NCBI GenBank assembly: GCA_020310875.1
Contig: CM035438.1
Coordinates: 92,772,199 to 92,836,198, forward strand
DNA: 64,000 bases
DNA from: Ceratopteris richardii
Taxonomy: Eukaryota > Streptophyta > Polypodiopsida > Polypodiales > Pteridaceae
Direction of reading: 5' to 3'
Below the pieces are notes generated by a model. The model was not told where the DNA came from. It saw only the letters and a program-made list of their open reading frames with translations, and made no database searches. The number at the start of each line of letters is the position of its first letter. Within the stretch, counting starts at the first letter, position 1. The position numbers and the translations under genes are program-made. Positions 11,410-23,638 of the stretch are shown piece by piece.

Positions 11410-14400
11410 TCATATCATCTTCTTTTCTTTTACTCCTGCCATGATTTTGAATCTACTGGTCTTCACACCATCCAAGCTCTTTGTCATTATGTCTGCTAAT
11501 TGATCTTTAGTAGAAATGTATTCCACTTCAATCTCCTTCTCCATTACCTTTTCTCTGAGAAAATGATACTGTATCTCTATGTGCTTTGTTCTTGCATGAA
11601 ATACTGGATTTGCTGCAAGATAAAGTGAACTCATATTATCTCCATGTATTGTAGGTGTACCTTGATCAATGCCTAAGCTCTTGAACAATGTCTGCATCCA
11701 TATGACTTCCTTAGCTGCTTCCACAAGTCCTTTGTACTCTGCTTCAGTTGATGATAATGCTACTATATGTTGTTTCTTGGAACACCAACTTACAAGCTTA
11801 TCACCAATGTATATCATGTAACCATGAGTTGATCTCCTGTCATCTTGATTACCTGCCCAGTCTGAGTCACTGTAGGCTCTCAACTTCAAATCTGATGTAA
11901 AAGGATAATATAATCCTTCCTTTATAGTTCCTTTGATATATCTGAGAACTCTTTGACCTGCAATCCAATGTGGGTCCTTTGGACAATGCATGAATTGTGA
12001 CAAAACTCCCACTGCATAACTAAGATCAGGTCTTGTTAGTGTAGCATAAATCAAACTACCCACAAGAGATTGATACTTCCTCATATCTTTGTAGTCTGCA
12101 CCATCATATTTACTGAGCTTGTGATTAACTTCAAGTGGAGTTGAAGCTTCTCTGCAATTTTCCATATCAAACTTCTTCAACAAGTTCAGAAGATACCTTT
12201 CTTGTGACACATATATGCCATGATCTGTATAAGTAACTTCCATTCCAAGAAAGTATGATAACTTTCCTAGGTCACTGATCTTAAACTCTTTCTCAAGTAA
12301 TCTCTTTACCTCCTTGATTCCTTCATCTGAAGTACCTGTGATTATAATGTCATCTACATAAATACAAATGTAGATTATACCTTCCTCTGTTCTTTTGATA
12401 AGTAGACTTGAATCTGCTTTTGAACTTTGATATCCAAGATCATTGAGATACTTCACCAGTCTATAGTTCCAAGCTCTTGGAGCTTGCTTCAATCCATACA
12501 ATGCTCTTCTCAACCTGCAAACAAAATTTGGATACCTGGAATCTATAAATCCTTGAGGTTGTTCCATGTATACCTCATCTGATATGTATCCATTCAAGAA
12601 TGCATTTTTTATATCCAATTGACTTAGGGTCCATCCTTTTGAAGCTGCAATAGCAATGATTGTCCTTATAGTTGACATCTTAGCTACAGGACTGAATGTC
12701 TCATCATAATCTATGCCATAGGTCTGGGCATAGCCTTTCACCACCAATCTAGCTTTGTATCTGGCTATACTTCCATCTGCAAGCTTCTTCACTTTATAAA
12801 CCCATTTATTTCCAATTACTTTCTTACCATTTGGTTTAGGAACAAGTTCCCATGTCTTGTTCTCCTCCAGTGCATTGAAATCTTCCTTCATTGCTTCTTC
12901 CCATTGCTTCTTACCTTTAGCTTCATCATAGTTCTGAGGTTCTTCATCATCTTTGACCATATATGCATAGTTCTTCTGAGTTATGTAAGAAGTATCATAA
13001 GAATACCTTTCTGGTTGTCTTTTAGTCCTGCTTGACCTTCTTGGTTCACATTCTTCATAAGTTTCTGGATACACCTCTTCATCAAATATAGGAGCTTCTT
13101 CATTCATTCTTGTTAATCCACTTGTGGATGTACTTGCTTGCATATAGTCTTCATCTCTATTTACCTGCACAATTGATTTTCCTTTCTCACATCTTCTTAC
13201 CTCTTCTTCAAATTCTTCAGCTGTATGACTTTGATCTGCATACCAACTTTTCTGTTCATCAAATGTAACATCTCTAGAAACAAGAAATTGTTTGGTTAAA
13301 GGATTCCACAACCTGTAACCCATCTGCTTTTCATCATAACCAATGAACACATATTTTTCTGCCTTTGGTTCAAGTTTATGCCTAAGTTCTGATGGCACAT
13401 AAGCATATGCAATTGATCCAAACACTCTACAATGATCTAGTGTTGGTTTGTTACCCCACCAAGCTTCATATGGAGTCATTCCATTCAGAGCTGCACATGG
13501 TAATCTATTCACAAGATATGTAGCTGTATTTACAGCCTCAGCCCAAAGATAATTTGGACAGTTCTTCTCCTTTAGCATAGCTCTAGCAAACTCAACCAAA
13601 GTCCTGTTCCTTCTTTCTGCTACACCATTTTGTTGTGGTGTATACCTGCAAGTTATTTCTCTCTTAATACCTGCATTCCAAAGATAATCATTGAACTCTT
13701 GGGAGAAATATTCTCCCCCTCCATCAGACCTCAGTCTCTTAAGCTTTTGACCTGTGACTCTCTCTGCATATGCATGAAAATGCTTGAAAGCTCCAAACAC
13801 TTCTGATCTTTCCTTCAAAACATATAATGTTATCCATCTTGTAGCATCATCAATGAAAAGAACATAGTACCTTGAGCCACTGATAGATCCTTCTTTTGTT
13901 GGTCCCCATACATCTGTATGAATGAGCTCTAGTAATCCATCATGTTTGAATCCTTTCTTCTGAAATGGTAACCTGTGTGCTTTACCCATTTGACATGCTT
14001 CACATTTATAAACCATATGTTGACTTTGCACATTTGGTAATCCTAGTACAGACTGATTAGCAACCATAGCTTTTATTCCTCTTTCATTAAAGTGACCTAA
14101 TCTCTTATGCCAGAGATCAAGTTCTGTAATCACTCCTTCACCATGTGTGAGCAAAGCTTGACCAATGTTCCCTTGTACTCTTAAAGTAAAGAGTCTATCT
14201 TCTTTCTTACCAGAGACAATCTGATTATATCTATTCTTTGGATCTTCCACAAATACTCCTTCATTTGTAAACCTGACTTGAAAACCTTTTTCAACTATCT
14301 GTCCCACACTAGTCAAGTTTTTAGGTATTGTGGGAACATACAAAACATTGGTTAGCAAATCTGCTCCACTCTTGCATTTCACTTTTCCAATTGAATGTAC

Positions 14401-15624
14401 ACTATGTCTTGTATTATCACCTGTTTGAACTGTATGACTAGAAATACCTTTTTCCAATTCTTACATCAATTCTATGTTTCCTGACAAATGATTAGAACAT
14501 CCAGAGTCAATGTAAAATACCTTTAGATCTTCTTTATCTGATGTGCTGATTGAATTCATCATCAATGATGTATGACTTTCATTCTGTGTGTCATTTGCAT
14601 AGTTGTAGTAGGTGGTGTTGTAGGATTGATTCTGTCCCCAACTTCTTCCTCCACCTCTACCATAGCCTCCTCTTTGACTTTGTCTACCTCTTTGGAAATT
14701 ACTTTGATATCTTCCACCTCGACCTCTGCTATTGTTGTTTTGATTCTGGTTTGATCCTTGTTGGTTGTGCCAACAGTCATGAGCCAAATGATTACTCAAT
14801 CCACAGATCTAGCAAGCCTTTTTGTTGTTATTTTGATTACCTCTACCTCTTCCAAAACCTCTTGCTCTTCCTCTGCCTGTGCCTTTACCTCTTGCATAAT
14901 AAACTTGAGAATTAGACTCCTCTTCATCCTTTGCTTTACCTTTATCTCCTTTCTTCTTATTCTTCATGTACATTGCAGAACTTTGACCTTTATCTCCATC
15001 TCCCTTCAAGTCTTGCTCATATGTGAGCATCAAACCAAGCAACTGGTTCAAATCTGGAACATAATGATTTAATGAAAGTTCTGTTGATAAGACAAAAGGT
15101 TTCCACCTTTCATCCCCTCTCAAACCTGCAAGTAGTTGAGCAATCAATCTGTGATCTTCAACATCTTCATCTATGGATCCAAGACTATCTGCTAGATCCT
15201 TCATCTTAGTGACATAATCACTAATGGTTTGACTTGGCTTCTTCTTGAATGTTGTAAACTCTGACCATAGACTTGCTTTCCGTGCTTTAGTAGTACTTTG
15301 GAAATGATACTCCAATGCATTCCATATATCTTCAGATGATTCCAATCCTCTGATGTGTGGTAGTAAATGATCAGAGATTGTATTGTAGATGTAGGCTTTT
15401 GCACTTGCATCCTTCTTCTGCCAATGCTTTAAAGCATCTAGTTCTTCTTTCTTTGGTCGGCTTTCATCTTCGAATACTGGCTTCTCTTCTTCACCTGTTA
15501 CATATACCATGAGATCCTTACTCATAAGTAAGGCTTCCATTCTCATTACCCATGCGGGGTACTTATCTCTGTCCAGTTTGTCAATGGAGATATGATCTGC
15601 CATAGTTCTTTCCTTCTGCTGCAA
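11410..15624 (-). pseudogene. Copia-B gag-pol region
   Basis: Ty1/copia coding region read leftwards from about 15624. Order of parts: gag with a UBN2-type core (LDRDKYPAWVMRMEALLMS), RG-rich basic tail and zinc-knuckle area, protease (VFYIDSGCSNHLSGN), GAG-pre-integrase (LWHKRLGHFNERG, CEACQMGKAH), integrase (HTDVWGP, LRSDGGGEYF, TPQQNGVAERRNRT), reverse transcriptase (QLDIKNAFLNG, YVDDIIITGT) and RNase H (AYSDSDWAGN, STEAEYKGL, HARTKHIEIQYH). Protease to RNase H is in the Copia order (integrase before RT). There is no envelope-like gene. About two breaks are present, so the copy is not whole in coding terms although its ends are. Confidence 0.93.
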
Positions 15625-15800
15625 CCTGTGAGCTTAAAGGATAAAGGATAATACCTTTTGAAGTTCTTTTTGTATGAGGATACTTTTGAAGTAACCTTTT
15701 GATGCCTTGTGTCTTCAAATGCTTCACCTTTCAAACTTTAATGGAAAACTTTACAAAACTTCTCGTACCTTTGTCGTCTTCTGCTCTCGAGAATCTTTCT

Positions 15801-15813
15801 GCTCTGATACCAC
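15801..15813 (-). promoter_or_regulatory. Copia-B primer-binding site (initiator tRNA-Met type)
   Basis: The minus strand reads GTGGTATCAGAGC immediately downstream of the 5' LTR; TGGTATCAGAGC is the common plant primer site complementary to the 3' end of initiator tRNA-Met. Confidence 0.92.
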
Positions 15814-15814
15814 T

Positions 15815-16913
15815 TGTTGATGTATAAAACACCACAAGAAATGAATTAATGTGACACTAGAACACCTCTATGGTCACCATTAACTCATTGCCACTCCAAA
15901 CTTTGAGAAATGATAGCTTAAAGTGAGAACTTTGCTTCTACAGAAATTCCTAGTCACCGAAATGACATACCTTCAGTATTTTGCTAATTTCTCCTAGCTC
16001 ACATATTATTTCTCTATGAAACTATTTAGGCTGAAACTAGAAGAGTAGTGCTTTCCAACAAGCTATCATATGCATCAAACGGAGCTCTAGAACTCAAGTT
16101 ATGGCCCTCACAAGATGACCCTGTATGACCTTCCAAAACTGGAAAACTTGCCTGTTTTAGTAAGAGCGCCTGTTTAAAATTAGAATTCGATGCCTAGCAT
16201 CGACTTGCAACGAGAATTCGATGCCGGGCATCGACTTGGGATGTTTTTGGCCACTTTTCAGCAGGGATTCGATGCCAGGCATCGACTTCCCGCATAAAGT
16301 CTTGATCTTCTGGACACCAAAACTATAGGTGATTTCATGCACACTTAGAATATGACTTATCAACTGGAATTCGATGCCAGGCATCGAGTTGCTCCAACAA
16401 CATCATATTTTTCAAACACTTCAGTACTGAATGAAAAATATAAAAGAAAATATGACTTATCAACAGAGATTCGATGCCAGGCATCGAGTTGCTTGGAAAA
16501 CTTGATCTTTGTAACTCATCACACAGTAGGTAATCATGGAGATGATGGAGAGAGGCTCATACACAGAACTTTACTCAGTTCTTCTCATAACTATAAAAAA
16601 CTCAGAAGTTTTACAGATGCTTTCTCACTCAGAGAAGCCCGACTATACTCAGTCATACAAAAATGAGTTCTTCTCACTTTCTCATTGTCTTCCTCCTTCT
16701 TCTTCTCTCTTCTCTCTCACCGCGTCAGTTGATACAAACTAACTTATATAGATTTTCTCATTCCCGTGATTTTTAAAAAACTTCTAGAACTAAAGTGAAC
16801 TAACTTTACAAGTATGATACACTTGTGAATTTTTCCCTTCACATAGGCATGGGGTTTTCTTCCTAAGATTTGAACTTCAAATATATGTCCAATTAGTGAG
16901 TGTTTCTCCAACA
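15815..16913 (-). repeat. Copia-B right LTR (5' LTR of the element)
   Basis: Same 1099-bp length as the left LTR. The minus-strand TATA box is at 16744-16750. The five palindromes recur at 16187-16203, 16218-16234, 16269-16285, 16371-16387 and 16471-16487, with unchanged spacing. Confidence 0.95.
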
Positions 16914-19900
16914 ATTATGCCATCAACATAAATACAAACATAGATAAATCCATCCTCACTTGCTTTGACTAGCAAGCTACTATCTGCCTTTGATGCTTGA
17001 AACCCAAGTTCCTTCAAGAGCTTTACAAGCCTGTAATTCCATGCCCTTGGGGCCTAGTTCAAGCCATATAAAGCTCTCTTGAGCTTACACACATGGTTTG
17101 GATAAAATTGATCTTTGTTCCATGTAAACTTCATCTGAAGTGTAACCATTCAAAAATGCATTCTTCACATCCAAATGAGATAATTTCCAACCTTTGCAAG
17201 CAACAATAGCTATGAGAGTCCTTATGATTATCATCTTTGCAACAGGACTATAAGTTTCATCATAGTCCACACCATATGTCTATGCATATTCTTTTACACC
17301 AAGCCTGGCTTTGTACCTAGACACACTCCCATCTGCAAATCTTTTTGTTTTGTAAACCCACTTACATCCAATTACCTTCTGATTAATTGGTTTGTGTACC
17401 TATTCCCAAGTCTCATTCTCAATGAGTGCATCATAATCTTCCTTCATAGTTTTTTCCCAATTCTCCTTTCCTTTGGCTTCATCATATGTGGATGGGTCTT
17501 CATCTGCTTTTATCATATAAGCATACTCTTTAGTAGTCAAGAATGAAGTAATATAGCTATACCTTGTAGGTTGCCATTTGTGCCTTGATGACATTCTGAG
17601 TTCTCCACTTCTTGAAGTTTGTGGTTCATCACATTTTGGATCAAACCTTAGCATTTCTTCAACTTCAACATGTGCTTCATTGTTCTCTTCTTCATCAAAT
17701 ATTTGAACCTTTGATTTACCTTTATTTTGGTTCAATGTTTCTTCAAGACCTACATAAATATTATTTGTATCTCAGTACCAAGTACTTTGCCTCATCAAAT
17801 GTGACATCCTTTGATACAAGAAATTGCTTTGTAGATGGACTCCACAACCTGTATCCCATTTGCTTATCATCATAACCAATGAACACATATTTTTTGGTCT
17901 TTGGTTCCAACTTATGTCTTAATTGAGAAGGAACATAAGCATAGGCTAAGCAACCAAATACTTTGCAATGATATAATGTAGGTCTCTTACCCCACCAAGC
18001 TTCATATGGTGTCATACCCTGCAAAGCTTTACATGGTAGCATATTAACCAAGTATGTAGCCATATTTACATCCTCGGCCCACAAATAATTAGGGCAATTC
18101 TTTTCTTTCATCATTGATCTTGCAAACTCAACAAGAGTTCTATTTCTCCTTTCTGCTACACCATTTTGTTGAGGAGAGAACCTGCAAGTAACCTCTCTCT
18201 TTATACCTACATTCCACAAATAATCACTGAATTCATTTGAGAAATACTCTCCCCCTCCATCTGATCTTAACCTCTTCAATTTTTTTTCCTGTAATTCTTT
18301 CTGCATATACATGATAGTGTTTGAATGTATTAAACACTTTTGACTTGTCTTTGATCACATAGATAGTGATCTGCCTGGTAGCATCATCAACATATATAAC
18401 ATAATATCTTGAACCATTTATACTAAAGTCCTTTGAAGGACCCCACACATGTGTATGTACCAATTCAAGTCTTTCTGAATACATGAAACCATGCTTATTA
18501 TATGATTGCTTATTAGCCTTACCTAATTGACATGCGTCACGTCTGTATGTCATATGTTGACTTGCAACATTAGGTAATCCAAGTACTCAACCGTTATTAA
18601 TCATCTCTTTGATACCTCTTTCATTGAAGTGTCCAAGCCTCTTATGCCAAAGATCCAACTCAGAAACCTTTTGCTCTCCATACATAAACATGGCATGTCC
18701 AACATTACCTTGTACCCTCAATGTGAAGAGCCTTCCTTCTTTCTTTCTTGTAACAATTTGCTTATACCCTTGGCTAGGGTCTTCAACATAAACTACATCA
18801 TTAGTGAACCTTACCTCATATTTTTCCACAATTTGTCCTACACTAATCAAATTATTTGGAATTGTAGGAACATACAAAACCTTACTCAAGAGAGTACTTC
18901 TATCTTTGGCTTTAATTGATCCAATTGACTTCACCTTGTGCTTTGTATTGTCACCTGTTTGAATTGTATGGTTGATTGCCTTATGATCCAAATTAGTCAT
19001 CAAAGCAATGTTTCCACTTAGTCGATTGCTACACCCTGAGTCAATATAGAATACTCTTAAGTCTTCATTTGAATGTTGCATTCATAATAAGAGTTGAATC
19101 TTCTTTTTGATATGATGCATAATTGTAGTAGGTGTTATTGTAGGATTGGTTTTGGAAGTTTCTTCCTCCATTTCTTCCAAAGAACTCCTACCACCTCTAC
19201 CTCTGAAATTTCGTCTCTGATGTCTTCCACCTCTTCCTCTTTGGTTAAAATTCTGATTAAAGTTACCATTGCTTTGATTATATGCCAACATTCATGAGAT
19301 AGATGATTGGTCTTACCACATATCCAGCAAGCTCTGACATTATCTTTGTTATTTCTGCCTCTTTCTCTACTTCTGCCACTTCCTCTTCCTCTTAGGAAGT
19401 TAGTTTGCTTGACTTGGAGTACCTTCATCTTCAACTGATTGTTGCTTTCCTTTGATAGCTTTCTTCTTGTGTTTAGAATACATTGCATGACCTGCACTCT
19501 TATCAACATCTCCTTTGATATCATTCTCAAAAGTTAGCATATGTCCTATCAATTGATTCAGATTAGGAGTAAAATGATATAATCAAAGTTTTGTTGACAA
19601 TATGAAAGGCTTCCACTTCTCATCTCTTCTTAGACCTGTGAGAATTTGTCTTACCAACTTATCTTCTTCAATATCTTCATCAACTGCACCTAAGGAATCA
19701 GCAATGTCTTTCATCTTTGTCACATAATCAGATATTGATTGTGAAGCCTTCTTCTTGAATGTAGTAAACTCTGCCCATAGTGATGCTTTCCTTGACTTGG
19801 TTGTATTCTAAAATGCTCTTCCAAAGCCCTCCATATATCACTTGCAGTTTCAAGTCCTCTGATATGATGAAGCAAGTAATCATTCACTGCCATGTAGATT

Positions 19901-20112
19901 ATGCTCCTTGCTTGAGCATCCTTCTTCATCCAAATATTTAAATCTCCAAGCTTTTCCCTAGTTGGAACACTAGGATCTTTAAACTCTAGCTTTTCTTCTT
20001 CTGCTGTGATGTATCCCATCAGATCTTGGCTCATAAGATGAGCTTCCATCCTCATAGACCAAGCTAGATAGTTCTCTCTATCCAACTTCTCAATTTCGAG
20101 ACTGTCTCCCAT
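16914..20112 (-). pseudogene. Copia-A gag-pol, 5' part (gag to reverse transcriptase)
   Basis: Fossil coding sequence read leftwards from about 20112. It starts MGDSLEIEKLDRENYLAWSM (gag), followed by an RG-rich zinc-knuckle area (CWICGKTNHLSHECWH), protease (VFYIDSGCSNRLSGN), pre-integrase (LWHKRLGHFNERGIKEM), integrase (VWGPSKDFSINGSRYYVIYV, SPQQNGVAERRNRTLVEF) and the start of reverse transcriptase (DETYSPVAKM, HLDVKNAFLNGY). Very similar to Copia-C, so A is an older relative of C. Broken in many places and cut by the Copia-B insertion at 16913. Confidence 0.92.
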
Positions 20113-20312
20113 CCTTTCTTCACCTGTACTATCAAATCTTCAACCTTATAAGGAATGAATGTACCTTAGCTTTGAAATTTACTCCTTCTAATCCTTTTGA
20201 TTGCTCTCATGTGTCTCGCTTTAGCTTTTCCTTCACACTTTGTCCTTTTGAATCTTCAAATGTTGAATTTTGTATATTGGGGTCTTCCTTTTCTTCAGTT
20301 CTGATGATTCTT

Positions 20313-20325
20313 GCTCTGATACCAC
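20313..20325 (-). promoter_or_regulatory. Copia-A primer-binding site
   Basis: The minus strand reads GTGGTATCAGAGC directly after the LTR end ...CTCCATCA, matching initiator tRNA-Met priming as in Copia-B and Copia-C. Confidence 0.9.
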
Positions 20326-21355
20326 TGATGGAGATGATTAATCTCCAAAAGACAAGATATCTTTGATGTTAAAGCACCTCTATATCAAGAATAACTCAAA
20401 ACCTCAATCACTTTTGGAAGACCAATGCCAAATTATCAAGAGTTTAGCTAACTTTGAAGAAAGTTATTACATAGAAAACTGTGCTACACTTAATTCATTC
20501 ATTAACTAATCAAATGTGTAATGTTTGTGATGAAACTTTGTACAAACTATTGGCTAAAGGTTATGCACCTTCTCCAAGTTAAAACTTCTCAAAAGATTCA
20601 GTAAATCGTGAGATATGATTCAAATAATGTACCTATGTCTCAAACTATACTTCTGTATAGTCAATTTTGACACCTGCAACTTCTAATGTATGGTTCTCCC
20701 AAACTAGATCCCATTTATTCAAATGTTTTCAGCCATAGATGGCTTACCTTCAAACTTAGATTTTAACTCCTCATTTCTGTAAAGCTTTACACTATGCACT
20801 GAGATCTGATCAATTCTTTGATCATCGAGATTGTGCCTGGTTTAAAAGACACTCATCACTTCTTCACATACAAATGTTCCTACACATAATTCTCTTAGCC
20901 TGTTTACAATTAGGATCCCAAATCTTAACCATAGATGCATTAACTATGTACTTAGACATCTACAAAAGGATTCTTGAAATGATCAAACACAGAAGGAGAA
21001 ATGGAGAAAAGATTGACGTGCAATTCTCAGAAAACTTCTATTCAACTCATCTTACATCTGATGGATGATACACACATAATTCATAATCTACTCCTCTCTA
21101 TCTCATCTATACTTCATCTCTCACATATATCACGACTATATACAAGTGTGTGTGTGTATATATATATATATGAGTGTGGATTCTTCATTACTTCAAGTAT
21201 TTGTGAAGTATTTACAAAGCTAATGTACATGTGTATATAGACCATCTCTTTCTGAACCTCTACTTCACTTCATGCTCTTAGGCTTCAATGTTTTCTTCAT
21301 GTCTTCACTCCTAAGCTTCATATAATCATCAATTGTTGATTGTCTTGCTCCAACA
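20326..21355 (-). repeat. Copia-A right LTR (5' LTR of the element)
   Basis: Runs from TGATGGAGATGATTAATCTC to GCTCCAACA on the + strand, 1030 bp, and is followed at once by the target duplication ATGGC. Its start resembles the Copia-C LTR start (TGATGGAGAGTGTTAATCTC), showing that A and C are related families. Confidence 0.93.
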
Positions 21356-21420
21356 ATGGCCTTATATAGAATCTGAACCTAAGACTAAGGATGTGAAAAG
21401 AATTTTAATAATAGTTAGTA

Positions 21421-21421
<1 letters not shown>

Positions 21422-21473
<52 letters not shown>

Positions 21474-21560
21474 TACAACAACAACAACAATATAAATAAA
21501 ATAAATGAGAGTTCTTAATAAATAAATAAATAGATAAATAAATAAATAAATAAATAAATA
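21422..21560. repeat. Microsatellites: (AAT)n, (ACA)n and (AAAT)n
   Basis: (AAT)n at 21422-21472, a short (ACA)n at 21473-21489, and (AAAT)n with one variant at 21515-21560. The poly-Asn open frame here is an artefact of the repeat. Confidence 0.95.
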
Positions 21561-21626
21561 AGATGAAGAGAGTGTTAAAAGTTATGTTAAATATTTATTA
21601 AAAGGAATGGGGTATCAAAAAGAGAA

Positions 21627-21700
21627 AATAGGCTAGTGAATAAGGCTTATCTCTTGGAAGTATGAGGTTGTGAGTTCAAAATCCCCTACATGCTAAATAA
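21627..21700 (+). mobile_element. tRNA-like fragment, possible SINE head
   Basis: TAGGCTAGTGAATAAGGCTT resembles a pol III A box and GTTGTGAGTTCAAAATCCCC a B box (consensus GGTTCRANNCC), spaced about 30 bp apart as in tRNA-derived SINEs. No clear 3' tail or target duplication was found, and it cannot be folded as an intact tRNA by eye. Confidence 0.4.
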
Positions 21701-22212
21701 GGAACTATGTAGACTAACTAGAGGAATAAGTAAGCTAACTAGGGAAATAACGAAGCCCTTATTGCCACTCATATGTTAGAATTGGTTTGTGCATAGCCAA
21801 TGACTGTGAATGGAACCAAAGGGAACCAAAGAACCAAGAGAATCATAAGTGCGAGAGAAGCCACATATGCCAAAGTTATGCCATAGCTATATGCCTTAGT
21901 CAATGCCTTGGAGTAACTAAATGATAACTGAATTGATAAACAAACTTGATAAACTAATTTGATAACCGAACCGAACTCGAACAGTGAATAGTGCACAGTG
22001 AGCATAGGGGGTACATTGTGACAGTGAGCACAATGCACAGTACTAAATTCAAAAAAATTCAAAAAAACTAATCGACAAAACAAAACAAACAAACTTGAAC
22101 AAAAACTTGGATTGAACGATTGGAACAGTTGTCGATTAATGAGCGAATGCCATGAATCATGACCGAATGCCGATACGTACACCTCTGCAAACGTGCCTCG
22201 GCTTTGATGCCA

Positions 22213-23232
22213 CTGTTGACCTTTGAATCCTGTAGATGCAGGTGTGCAGAGGATAGTACAAAAAAGTACTCACAGAATAGAAAGAGACAAGAGACTTGAC
22301 ACCAGATTGGGTACATATCTCCCCCCACATACTTTGATGGACATGTCTATCAGAGCATGTGTATTTATAGGTATTTTGCATTACGTCCTGAATAGAAGAT
22401 ACATGAGGGTGGCACTTTGAAAAGCGTGCTTTTTTACAAAAATCTGCTTAATTTACAAAATCGTGATTTTCTATTTTTTACAAAAACGTCGCTTTCTAAA
22501 GCGATCTATTATTTTTACAAAAATAATTAAAAATACTATCTTCTAAATAACTTCAAAAAATATCTAAATAAGTCGAGGCGTGTTCATACCCTCATGAATC
22601 TTCAGCTGCTAAATCAAAACACAAAACACACTAAAAAATCAAGGCATTAAAATCCATTTAACATTCCATTATTCCATAAAGTATAACACTCCTCATTTTC
22701 AACATCTTCCATTTCAACCTCTTGGAAACCATTTCAAATTTTCACCCCATTGAATGGATGGGATGTTCCTTCATACATAGATTTTATATTCTGATAATAT
22801 TTATCAGTTTGGTGTATTAAAATTCAGCAAGCGTTTTTCATAATATCTCTAGGCCAGTGTAGATCTTTATTATTCCAATTGAGGCCCATCTTGAATATGC
22901 ATAAATACACAATGAGTCCTACACTTCGCCAACCCTTCTCTTTCACTTATAAGGTGGACATAAATGCAATGAACTATTGGAGAGAACGCTTAATATTTCC
23001 CTATGCATTTATGATGACTTATAGAAACAAGATTACTAATGGATCCAATCTCACCTTGCATGTCCATTCAACTAATTGTCTTGTACTTTGAGTGTCAATG
23101 CATGGATATATGTGCATTCATATTGGTAACTATGAAAATTTACTATTTCATTGAGGGATTTATGAATGAAAGAGAATTTTTATCTTTCCACTTAATTCAA
23201 TGATCAATAAATAGAGTTATCTATCAAGGGAG
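22213..23232 (-). other. Possible gypsy LTR followed by unassigned AT-rich DNA
   Basis: The 22213 boundary (TGTTGACC on the +, ...GGTCAACA on the minus) abuts the putative gypsy primer site. A TATAAATA on the minus strand at 22353-22360 would suit an LTR promoter. No second LTR copy is visible to confirm it and the right boundary is unknown. No gene was seen; the 70-residue open frame near 22879-23091 matches nothing I know. Confidence 0.4.
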
Positions 23233-23440
23233 TGTTGATATATTTTGATAATGATGTGTGTGAACAAACTTCGGACCTTTGGGCCTTTCTTCCCTCATTA
23301 TGAGGTTTTTTCCCCCTCTACTTGTATATATGCCTGTAACCTAACATGTCACTTACCTTTTGTACATTTTGTATTGATTTTTCTCCAAGATTGTTCTCCT
23401 TGTGCTATTTGTGTGCTTTTTTAGACCTTCCATTCTAACA
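23233..23440 (+). repeat. Copia-D 5' LTR (208 bp)
   Basis: Begins TGTTGATATATTTTGATAAT and ends CATTCTAACA. It aligns along its length with the Copia-E LTR (shared GATGTGTGTGAACA, CTTTCTTCCCTC, TTGTACATTT), with substantial divergence. Confidence 0.85.
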
Positions 23441-23638
23441 ATTGGTATCATAGGAGGTCATTGCTTCATCTAGGGCATCTTCCACACCCATCTAGTCACC
23501 ATCTCAAAATCACATGAAATTGCTAAGGATACTCGATATGATTAGGATTTAAAAATGTTGAGATATCAAGCTCAACATGTGATGAACAAAGATGCCACAT
23601 ACCACTTTTCATTTCTCTGACATGGTTACAATGATATA

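Larger units (their letters stand above)
10274..16913 (-). mobile_element. Copia-B: young Ty1/copia element nested in Copia-A
   Basis: Structurally complete element of 6640 bp on the minus strand. Both LTRs are 1099 bp (10274-11372 and 15815-16913) and I count seven base differences, about 0.6%. A perfect 5-bp target duplication ATTAT lies at 10269-10273 and 16914-16918. Primer-binding site: complement of 15801-15813 (TGGTATCAGAGC, initiator tRNA-Met). Polypurine tract: complement of 11373-11384. The target is the reverse transcriptase region of Copia-A. The ends look whole; the coding region has about two breaks. Confidence 0.96.
8191..21355 (-). mobile_element. Copia-A: Ty1/copia element with Copia-B nested inside
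   Basis: Ty1/copia element on the minus strand bounded by two related LTRs (8191-9317 and 20326-21355) and a perfect 5-bp target duplication ATGGC (8186-8190 and 21356-21360). The primer-binding site beside the right LTR (20313-20325, reading GTGGTATCAGAGC on the minus strand) fits initiator tRNA-Met. A polypurine tract (complement of 9318-9329) adjoins the left LTR. Its body is split by Copia-B at 10274-16913. The coding region is broken in many places. LTR divergence, compared by hand over the first 175 bp or so, is roughly 10%, so it is clearly older than B. Confidence 0.93.
21361..22212 (-). mobile_element. Probable leader of the Ty3/gypsy remnant, upstream of its gag
   Basis: Once Copia-A and one ATGGC copy are set aside, this DNA is continuous with the gypsy gag start at 8190. 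It is non-coding, with microsatellites at 21422-21560 and a tRNA-like SINE fragment near 21627-21700. At 22190-22212 the minus strand reads TGGCATCAAAGCCGAGG, which looks like a primer-binding site, preceded by a possible LTR end ...GGTCAACA. Assignment rests on continuity and that site. Confidence 0.5.

Noticed and set aside
21333-21518. Poly-asparagine open frame
   Set aside because: Produced by the AAT microsatellite.
21627-21700. Functional tRNA gene
   Set aside because: A and B boxes are present, but no acceptor stem or cloverleaf can be drawn by eye; at most a SINE head.
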